Origin: Turnera subulata
Lineage: Eukaryota > Streptophyta > Magnoliopsida > Malpighiales > Passifloraceae
Reading direction: 5' to 3'
NCBI GenBank assembly: GCA_028386065.3
Contig: JAKUCV010000190.1
Coordinates: 168,957-232,956 of the forward strand
DNA length: 64,000 nucleotides
The notes beneath the pieces were generated by a model that was given only the letters and a program-made list of their open reading frames with translations, did not search any database and was not told the origin of the DNA. Each line of letters starts with the position of its first letter. The stretch's first letter is position 1. The position numbers and the translations under genes were made by a program. This document shows positions 55,638 to 64,000 of this stretch, piece by piece.

Positions 55638-57541
55638 CTATTTCATGATGTAACCCACATAAGGCTTTGCAGAAGATCCTATCCACAAACTCCCATTATA
55701 CTCTTCAACTTCACTAACTGATTCAAGAGCCTGACCTCCCTTCCCATTTAACACCTTCAACACTTTACCACTGTCACTGAATTTAATCGCTACAGGATCA
55801 TGAGCAAACCAGTCAACTGCTATGGTTGCCTTTTGCAATTCTGTGTGGTCTAATTTACGAATTCTTCCTCTTGCAGAGTTTAGCCCTACCCAAAATTCAC
55901 CATCAGCGTTTCTCTTGATGTTATCAGGGAATCTTCCAAGTTGAGCAAGAGTTTCTGAGGCATGGATTTCAGAACCTGCAAGGGAGAACTTAAGTATCTG
56001 CATTTTTCCTTCCTCAGCTACTAGAATGAACGAGTTGTTCTTGCTTAGAGCCACCCCATTTGGAAATGCTAAGCCTTTTACTAAGACAGTAACTTTGTTG
56101 GTTCTTGTATCATATTTCAATAGCCTTCCCGTTGTGTCAGCAGTCGTGAATGCCTTAATATATTCCCTGTAAGATAATTAGCGACTTATAATTAGTTGTT
56201 GCAAAATATAATATAGTGTCAGAATGTTAATTTGCTCATAAAAGTTGACTTTGTGCATGGTATAGGTAACAGTGATAACCTTCTCTGGTAGTAAATGCTA
56301 CTATCTGTGAAATATACTATTCCTGTTTGATGATCGATATCCAAAGCATTCAAGAACCGGAAAGGGACTCCTCCATCTGATGCAGCGAGTTGTCTGGCCA
56401 CTCCACCTTTTGGTCCTACCACAAGGAGGCCGAAGTAGGCATCTGCAATGTATAGATCACAGGTTGCTGGGTTGAATTTGAGGCCTAGTGGTCTGCCACA
56501 GGTTGGCTCCATTTTGGGCTCTGTAGAGCCATCACAAACCTTCTTTGACCTGATTAAATCAAAACACAGGCCTCAGTACTTAGAGCCTACCCATGTTTTT
56601 TTTGTTCATGAGACTTGTAATTTTAACTGAAGCAGATATGCTGCTAAAAGTATTGATTTCCAGAATCTGGTTTCAATCAGCAGGTATCCGAATCATTGTT
56701 ATGGCCTTTATTAAGGTTTCATTGTACACAAATGTATATCATGTTAGCTAACATTTCGTTTATACTTCTGAGATGACGAAATAAAAATGAGTTGTCTTTT
56801 TTATTTTCAGAAGACAAAGTACATTACTTAAACATCCAAGATTGACTTCGTATCATGAACGAGAATACTACTTACAGCCCACTGGCGGCTCATCAAATAC
56901 TATTTGACAGCAGTAAAAGCTATCTGATCAGTAAAACTTACCTTGTCGGCAACAGTACTCTTGAAAAATATAAATGCTAATACAGAAAGTACGTAGGTCC
57001 TCAAAATTCGAGACTCTTCCTGAATAATACTATGAAAGGCAAGAGGAAAGACTTTGAACACAAAAATTTAGAGGATCTGCTTCTCTTTAATGATGAATAC
57101 ATGATTAACTATAAGATTATGCATGTAATGGCAAAGGACAAACTGAAATGCATGTTTTCCACATCTATAGAGGATTAATTAACTATATATACACCACCTG
57201 TTGTACCATTCACACGTTGAACGATAATTGCACGATTAGTAGTATTAAAAAAAAGGTTACATGTCTGGTCTAAGATCTTGCCTGTTTGGTGAAGAGACCG
57301 CAAACTCGGTCCATCCAAGTCTTTGTCCTTGCAATTTCAGGATCCTGCCATCTGAGACACTTACATATGGCCCCTTGCCATAGCAATCAAAGGCAATGCT
57401 CTCTGGGCCAATGACTCCTGGGAGATCAAGTTGATGATACTTGATTAAGGCATCTTCGTAAAGCAAATGAGACACGCCAAATGTATAATTGGAAAGGAAA
57501 AAGAAAATGGAACAAAGCAAAACAGTGGAAGAACGACCCAT
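55638..57541 (-). CDS. Strictosidine-synthase-like protein, three exons, intact
   Basis: Exons on the minus strand: 57541-57282, 56549-56280 and 56166-55638, together 1059 bp encoding 352 residues, close to the family's usual 330-390. Start at 57541 (MGRSSTVLLCSIFFFL, a signal peptide) rather than the in-frame 57574, because the TATA box at 57610-57601 would put the mRNA start near 57575. Intron 1 uses a GC donor (CAG/GCAAGA) with AG acceptor; intron 2 is GT-AG. Motifs of the six-bladed propeller: GPESIAFDCYGKGPYVSVSD, CGRPLGLKFN, DIDHQTGIVYFTDSS, GRLLKYD, FPNGVALSKN, GRFPDNIKR and YNGSLWIGS. The Glu essential for strictosidine formation, two residues after a His in the ...HFEQ... motif of true synthases, aligns with Ser here (SVSEVEEYNG). 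So this is most likely an SSL, an ER or vacuolar/secreted hydrolase-like protein, not a strictosidine synthase. Confidence 0.9.
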
Positions 57542-57600
57542 GCAGACTAAATTGCTTGCTAGGCCACCCAACACAACAAAGATGGTGCGTCATGTTGTTT

Positions 57601-57610
57601 GTATTTATAG
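57601..57610 (-). promoter_or_regulatory. TATA box of the SSL gene
   Basis: CTATAAATAC on the minus strand, 60-69 bp upstream of the ATG at 57541, an ideal plant TATA box. Confidence 0.7.
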
Positions 57611-57964
57611 CCAAACAAGGGGCTCCATGACAATGGGGGTAACTACTGTACATTTGAGTCAACAAGGCAACAGTAATGAATTAATGAACTCTCTCGAAAC
57701 AGAAACAACAGTTATAACTTATAAGTCTATAAGATAGGTTAATTCTTTTTGTTCAGAAAGTACACAGTTGATTCTTAAATGTAGAATTGCAAGCTTTTGC
57801 ATGCTTTTTCTTTGGGGGGGTGTGCTTACATGCTGGCAATTAATAAAAACTGGATAGAGATATATAACTTTGCCACCTACATTTAATTAGGCCGAGGATT
57901 GATGAATAGAAGAACTGATCCGTCTGATATCTTGGCCAGAATGGTGACACTTATACGTACCTAC

Positions 57965-58535
57965 TAGACCTGGCAAAACGGGTACTGACACGACAACCCG
58001 ACACGAACCCGACACGAAATTAGCAGGTATAGGTCAGAGGTTTTCAACCCGTTTAGTTAAATGGGTCGACACAACACGACACGAAAATTAGCAGGTCAGG
58101 TCGCGGGTTGACCCGCCAACCCGATGGGTACCTGTTTATGACCCGATTATATTCAGGGTATAGATTTTTTATTGATTTATTACAAGACTTAGTTAATATT
58201 TAAAGTTAAAGTTACTAAAAGTTTCTAAAAATACTTATATAAATACTTTAAAATATCATTACATTATGATTCTACAATTTATAATTTATTTATATGTCTA
58301 TTTGCTTAAAGAATACAACAAATTTGCTCAATAAAGAAAAATTTCAAACTAAGTTTTAGGCTTGTTAGATTAAATAGGTAACCCGCGGGTCAACCCGAAC
58401 CCGACACGATAATAAACGGGTTGGACACGACACGACACGATTATTAAATGGGTTGGGTCGGGTTGAAGATTCAGAACCCGTTTACCTGTTCAACCCGACA
58501 CGAACCCGACACGACAACACGAATTGCCAAGTCTA
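57965..58535. mobile_element. hAT-type MITE, 571 bp, with ACCCGACACGA-rich ends
   Basis: Ends TAGACCTGGCAAAACGGG and, reversed, TAGACTTGGCAATTCGTG, bracketed by a perfect 8-bp duplication GTACCTAC (57957-57964 and 58536-58543). Both ends hold repeated ACCCGACACGA-like words in inverted order, which may be subterminal binding sites. No coding capacity. Confidence 0.85.
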
Positions 58536-58543
58536 GTACCTAC

Positions 58544-59500
58544 TCATGACATATCAATATCTAATATCTACCCACAGACAGATCATTGAGTCCCACTATT
58601 TGTCATGTCAAATTTGGGCTTTTTTAGATTGTCTCATGCTATAAGGACTTAACAGGGTGAGAAAATTACTTTACACATTTACACAGCGCTTTGGTACGAC
58701 TAGCTCTTATGATGGTTGTTCCGTGTGCAATTCTGATTTTTCCTGTTTCTTCAATTAAACTTTAAGGCCGTACCTACCTAATTTTCGCTGCAAAGATGTC
58801 ATTGATTGGATCCTGTTTATGGAGAAATGATCATCAAACCTTATTTTGCACGTTTCCATAGATTGTTTTAATTCGCCTGGAATCAACAGGTCACACAGTA
58901 TATACGATAAGCTTCATGATAAATTAAAATAAGATACTTGTGAATGAATGGTTATGTATGTGATTTAAATTTTAATGCTTACTTCTACATATTTTAATTA
59001 AAATTTGAACTATGAACGTTTGGAAATCTGAAATTATGGAAATGCTATTAATACTCGTATCTTTTATGATCTTCGTGACAAACACTTGTACAGGATGATG
59101 AAGTATGTATGACACTTATTTCAAATTAACTGTGGGCACTAGTGCCCCCCTTCTCTACCAAAAAAAGAGTATGTATGACACTACAATACCAACAAAAAAA
59201 GAAGTATGACACCGTTCTTCCTCTAATTAATTGTTTTCTTTCTCAGAACTTAAGACGGAGGAAGATGACTTCTTTGGACTTTGATAGTATTATTACCCTG
59301 TAGATGGCTTGATTCTCTTCTAAGTTATCGGAGCATTGATGACATGACACCGAGAGTCCGAGACCGAGTCAATGAATATCCAACTGGGGGAACACATCAT
59401 GCATTTAGTATAGTAGGGCTAGGGGCCCAAGATAGTTGCTGTGTCTCAAAGTTCTTGTAGTGTTATTGGGCGGCTTTCATTCTAAGAGAAGCCTGCAATG
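58544..59500. other. AT-rich spacer, nothing recognised
   Basis: No gene, RNA or element with clear ends seen. Confidence 0.4.
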
Positions 59501-59559
59501 TAGATTTACTCTCTCCTCATAGAATAGAACACCGAGTCTTCTCTATTTTCTCTTTTTTC

Positions 59560-59775
59560 AGCCGAAACACCGTCGTCCAGCTCGATTTGTTTTTGTCTCC
59601 CATGTGATATTCGAAGCTTTACTCCGACTAATCTGGATTTTATCTGGGCTGCGCGCCTAAGAATGGTTAGTGAATCTTCTAATAAGAATTTTCTGCATAC
59701 ACGAGGACTCGAATCGGAGACCTCGCTTAACGAAATCAAGACGCTTACTACTTAGACGAACCCCACATTAGCTGG
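59560..59775 (-). mobile_element. SINE-like repeat
   Basis: The minus strand has GGTCTCCGATTCGAGTCC (about 59725-59708), which fits a pol III B box (GATTCGAGTCC), and TAAGTAGTAAGCG (about 59753-59741) as a possible A box, followed by a non-coding body ending near an A-rich stretch. The 77-codon frame at 59506-59739 is on this strand but has no motif. Boundaries are uncertain. Confidence 0.4.
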
Positions 59776-61179
59776 TCAAGTTCGAATCTAGCACCTCTTG
59801 ACTTTGGTTTTTCAAAGCAAATCTCGAATTTAAGTCCTAGTGTAAAATTTCCGAGACTCATCCATCATAATTAGGATGAGAGTCAAATCCAAATTGATCA
59901 GATCATCTCATACTTAAAAAAATAGGACCAGGGCGTTGCGAGGTCCACACACATGTATATATGGGATGCAACATGAAAGAGAAGGTGATCATATCAGTAC
60001 TTCATTACTGTGATGGGGAAGTGCTACAGTTTTCGGTTGATCAATATTGCTTCATAATATCTAGTGGGTTTACAAAAATAATCAGCATAACAATCAGTAA
60101 CTGGTTCGTACCTTAAAGTAGTAATAACTAAAAAAATGCTTGAGTGGATTGGTGGGATCTATCACTATATGGGACAGAATCTATCCACGTTGCAAACATC
60201 GATGTTCTACTAGCCGTTGGGGACGTTACCAAGAAAAAGGGAAAATTTATGTAATGTTTCGTTTCATTAATGTGGCAGCAGTTTTTCAACAAAGAAATTG
60301 TAATTCTTGGAAACGGCTTGCACCCATCCTATTTTTCTCTCATTAAATTAATTATAATCCAGAAATTATCTTTATGGAAGGATTATTTTAGTCTATACAA
60401 AGATGATATTTATTAATTGTGAGATTTTATTTCCTTTCTTGATGGTTTATCGTGTAACTCCTAGGGCACAAGATAGAAAAATCTTTTATAATTTTACCTC
60501 CATATTCAATGTAATTAACTCCTCAATTCCCGTCCCCATTTTTAGCAAAAATTGCAATGCATTATATTTTCTAAGCTCGATATAAAATCTCCTTTATTTT
60601 GCTTTGGACGAAAAAAAAAAATCCGCAGCAAGGGGCAATTTCGGTCAAAGAAAACTTCAGAATGTAAAATCTTCGAGAATTCATCAATTTTTCTAAAATA
60701 TTAGGAGATTTTATCATTTTCAATCAACCAAACATAAAGAATCTCTCTTTCACTCTCCCAAGAGATCATACCGAGAGGGTGATTCCAAAAGAAAAATTAG
60801 ATTCCTAATGTCAAACGGCACCGTGTTGTTCATATACCTTTAATTACCATACCCTAGTGGAACAAGAATAATAAACTAGTACTCCCTCTATCTATCTATA
60901 TTATCAGCAATTGGGTCTATCGTTGATGGGTTTGATTCCTGGGAGGAGTATTTCACGCTGGACTGTCTGTTGCATAAACAGGATACATTTTTCTAGTTGG
61001 TCTCATAGTCTTGATGATAGCAGCTGTTTATATGAGTTGCAATAAGCCAAGAAATTCATCAACTACTAGCGTTAGATATTCCTTTTTCAGTTTTCTTCAG
61101 CATAAGATTGTCCTCGAAGGAGAATGTTTCGTTTACATCTCTTCCGCGGATTCGAATGTTAACTTGCAATCTAAATCAT
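59776..61179. other. AT-rich spacer, nothing recognised
   Basis: Only short low-complexity frames. No gene seen. Confidence 0.4.
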
Positions 61180-62013
61180 AATTTTAATAATAATGCCAGA
61201 GTTACTAAAATTTTTCTACTATGAAAGTCTTACAAGCATATGTGGCATGCGTAGATTGGATGATTTTATTAGGTCTCCACATCATTTTTTTTTTCATTTA
61301 TTATTTCTGAAATTAGAGTTTTTCCAATCATAAAAATTTTTACCTATTATTTTTTCATGATCTCTTTCCTTTCTAATTTTTTTCCTCCTTCCTTTATCGA
61401 ATTTCTCTCCATTTTTTTCTTATTTTTTTATACTAATCGCACAACATGCTTAAGATGCATAAGAAACTCTTTAATTTGAGGAAACTAAAAATTAGGGATT
61501 GAAAATTATAATAAGAAAATCAGATCAAAGAATCTTAGAGTAAGGACAACCCCAAATAATTGCTACTGACATTAGAAGGAAAATTCGGCTCACCAATTCT
61601 TTTCGTCTAGTTCTTGATTCTTAACGTGTTATAAATTAAAAAAAAGATAGAATCTCTATTATACTGGCCAATTTCAATTAATTTAACGTAGACATTTAGC
61701 TGTGCACATGAACAATAGATTATATAGTTCAATTTAATATGTTAAAATATTTGCGCATTTGATTGGAATAATAAATAAATAAATGATGAAGAGAAATTCC
61801 TAAAAGAGAGGAGGCAGGAAGACATTTTAGAAAGGAAAGAGATCATGAAAATTAATAAGTAAAGAATTTTGTTATTGGAAAAATTTTAATTTTAGAAATA
61901 ATAAATAAAAATAAAGATGATGTGGAGACTTAATAAAATCATCCAATCTACCCATGCCACATATGTTTATAAGACTTTCTTAGTAGAAAAATAGCATTAT
62001 TGTAATTTTAATT
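61180..62013. mobile_element. Long-TIR transposon derivative (MULE-like or foldback)
   Basis: The first about 230 bp and last about 230 bp are inverted copies. Left: GAAAGTCTTACAAGCATATG and GATTGGATGATTTTATTAGG. Right: the reverse complements near 61920-61985. The middle (about 61440-61760) is AT-rich and non-coding. Long arms and no frame fit a MULE-derived MITE; no target duplication could be fixed. Confidence 0.65.
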
Positions 62014-62099
62014 ACGAAAACAAAGGATATCTGCTTAATGAACAGATTCACGTGATTGATGCCCAACATTACGAATTTTCAAAAGAGCCCATTGTATTC

Positions 62100-63552
62100 T
62101 TTTTTTTTTTACATCGGAAACAGCAAATACTGAAACAGAAACAAACAGACCACAGGGGTGCAGACTTGCAACCCCAATCATATCAGCCAAAAGTAAACTA
62201 GCTAAGTGACTAGGTGGAGATGACCAGAAACAAAGAGGTTCGACTTGTTGAGCCCCCTGTTTTGCTAATGAGTCAGCACAAGAATTAACCTCACGAAAAA
62301 TATGTGAGACCAGACACTCCCAATCCCGATCAACCAAAACTCGGATATCGGCAACAAGTGCAGCCAAGGGATGAAAGGCTGAGACACCCTCTAGCACAAA
62401 ACCAACCACCAACTGTGAATCACTTTCGACCTGGATCAATCGACAACCATGCTCCCAAGCAAGCAACAACCCCTTCCGCATTTGCAAACAGCTCTGCAGC
62501 CAAGGAGCTAACATTACCAAGATAGGCAGAAAAATCCAAAACCCAACCCCCATGTGTATTACGAATAAGGCCCTCTGCCCCAGAACGCCCAATAATCGGA
62601 AATGCACTCCTATCCACATTAAGCGTAACCCAAGCGGGAGGAGGGCGAACCCGAGACACCCAACGAGGGACAGACATAGGGGCCGGGGCAGAAGTAAGAA
62701 AAGCTGCAGCATACTCCTGCACCAGTGCTCTGGCCGAACACACCAAACCCAAAGGCGGGATCTCCACTCCCTCAAAAACAAATACATTCCTGGCACACCA
62801 AAGCTTCCAACACAATACAACAAACAGAAGATTGGACAAGACATGGCCCACACCAGAGGCATGCTGATCAAACCAGTCCAAGAAACTACCACTTCAAAAG
62901 GAAACCTAATGCGACAAAGGCACAACAAGCGCCCAGACCTCTTGGGCCCGACAATAATGCCACAAAATATGTTCGACATCCTCCACCTGTGCACCACAAA
63001 AAGAACAAGCCGCCGAGACCGATAAATGCAAGCGCACACGCCGAGCATTTGTTAACAAACGGCCACAAGAAACCAACTAAACAAAGTGGAGCAACTTATT
63101 AGGTAGGTTCAGCCGCCAGACCCACCTCCACGCCAAAGTCGCTGCCGGAAGTTGGGACGAAGTGAGCCAAACATAGGCCCTCTTCGCCGAGAAAATACCA
63201 TCAGGAGCAAAACCCCACATCAACACATCAGGGACGGACGCCAGCAAAGAGAGAGGGGTAGCAAGAATGTCCAAAACCACCGGAGGAGGCAACAAAGGAC
63301 AAACTAAGGTGCAGTCCCAGCTCCTATTAAAAATCAGATCCGCCACCCTCATATCCTGGAGCTCCACCGGAATCTCACCCAAAACCGACTCACACAAGGG
63401 GGCAGGCCCCAACCAACTATCATACCAAAGAGAAATGGAGTCCCCCGACCCAACCCTCCAACACGGACCCGCAGCAAGCTGTAACACTCCGCATAACCCC
63501 TTACCAAAACGAAGAAGCAGAAACCGATGGGGAATGGTCCAAGAGATGAGCA
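62100..63552 (-). pseudogene. LINE ORF2 3' half: zf-RVT and RNase H, with poly(A) tail
   Basis: The minus strand reads from 63552: PHRFLLLRFGKGLCGVLQLA, then SGDSISLWYDSWLGP and zf-RVT text (IFSAKRAYVWLTSS, WRWVWRLNLPNKLLHF). In another frame come MDWFDQHASGVGHVLSNLLF and the RNase H start WVTLNVDRSAF (the catalytic Asp is kept). After a shift near 62490 follow VESDSQLVV and HIFREVNSCADSLAKQGA. The T-run at 62100-62110 is its poly(A) tail. A plant L1 LINE, 5' cut at 63552 by the next element, dead through several frameshifts. Confidence 0.85.
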
Positions 63553-64000
63553 TCATGTTAGAACCTATGTCTTTATGGTTCATTCATTACAGGTTTTGAT
63601 AAATGACAAACCAAGATCATAACCAAGATGAAGCAAAAAGAAATCAAGCAAACAAGCACTCAACCAAAGTGATCAAGAACTCTAGTGAAGATATGATCAA
63701 GAGTTGAAGTGCAAAGAAGAGCAAGAGAAGTTAGGAGGACCCATTTTGTACAAGGTAAAACACTCAACTTCTCTTAGCCATTGGCTCAAACAAAACACAT
63801 TTCAATCATACAATTCATAAGCATGCTTTCAAACATAAAGTTGTGTTTTGAGTCTAAAACATCGATGTTCTGTCAACAAACATCGATGTTCTGTTTTTCA
63901 AGTTTTTCAAAATATTGGCAGTAGCTCTAAAACATCGATGTTGGATTATAAAACATCGATGTTCTTGTGACCGTTGGTCAAAACATCGATGTTTACAATC
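63553..64000. mobile_element. Start of another LTR-type element, runs off the window
   Basis: TGTTAGAACCTATGTC begins abruptly inside the LINE and is followed by GGTTTTGATAAATGACAAACC and AAG-rich text like SIRE-type Copia LTRs. The LTR call is inference because the other end is outside. It carries the palindrome pairs at 63858. Confidence 0.5.
63858..64000. repeat. Second array of paired AACATCGATGTT palindromes
   Basis: Exact palindromes start at 63858/63879, 63931/63952 and 63982 (its partner would lie past the end). Spacing within pairs is again exactly 21 bp, and the preceding phrase TTGGCAGTAGCTC matches the array at 27895-28539. Confidence 0.9.

Noticed and set aside
55638..57541. True strictosidine synthase
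   Set aside because: The catalytic Glu position is Ser and overall motifs fit the broad SSL family.
57489..57737. 82-codon plus-strand frame over the SSL promoter
   Set aside because: Antisense to the SSL signal peptide and TATA box; no domain.
62304..63102. Plus-strand frames of 70-157 codons
   Set aside because: They are shadows of the LINE ORF2 remnant, which has clear zf-RVT and RNase H motifs on the minus strand.

Overview
This window looks like nuclear DNA of a flowering plant, most likely a eudicot. It holds introns, TATA-driven genes of plant secondary-metabolism families (CYP96-type P450, BAHD acyltransferase, strictosidine-synthase-like protein) and a dense layer of plant transposable elements. 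The species cannot be told from sequence alone. Only one protein-coding host gene looks intact: the strictosidine-synthase-like gene at 55638-57541 (minus, three exons). Two neighbouring enzyme genes, a CYP96-type P450 (50010-51410, plus) and a vinorine-synthase-like BAHD gene (52298-54046, minus), are broken.

Layout. 1-8960: a LINE ORF1 (DUF4283) pseudogene on the minus strand is split by a 7.5-kb unit with hAT-type ends and an 8-bp target duplication (1042-8549). Inside that lie a decayed Helitron protein, a 1.3-kb Mutator-like element inserted in the Helitron (4056-5358, 9-bp duplication) and an 0.8-kb tandem duplication. 9056-10300: terminus and transposase 3' part of a CACTA element. 10901-18718: an inverted-repeat-bounded element that contains a SINE-like head and a complete non-autonomous LTR element A (11211-18114). 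19060-22373: 3' end of a SIRE-like Copia element, whose LTR carries a 179-bp tandem repeat. 22374-30328: Copia element B, minus strand, with an assembly gap (23497-24461) and several inactivating mutations. 30329-37260: LINE pieces, a foldback MITE, a gypsy-type solo LTR and a telomere-like tract. 37273-47248: a small retroposon containing a complete, recent LTR element B2 (37676-47118). 47261-49740: mostly AT-rich DNA with two hAT MITEs. 49740-57620: the enzyme-gene cluster. 57620-64000: MITEs, a SINE-like repeat, a LINE ORF2 remnant and the start of another LTR-like element.

Most unusual. (1) The two LTR elements at 11211-18114 and 37676-47118 have no gag-pol. Their ~2.3-kb interior carries two small genes running antisense to the element, each with its own TATA box. 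One encodes a basic, coiled-coil-like protein. The other is a 227-aa protein with a novel N-terminal half joined to the N-terminal part of a LINE-type endonuclease (EEP) fold; it is open in both copies. (2) The 5' leader of Copia element B carries ten pairs of the 12-bp palindrome AACATCGATGTT. Partners are always 20-21 bp apart, which could make a row of perfect RNA hairpins, and the same architecture recurs at 63858-64000 in a different element.

All family calls come from reading translated motifs by eye; no database search was possible. Alignments and percentages are estimates.
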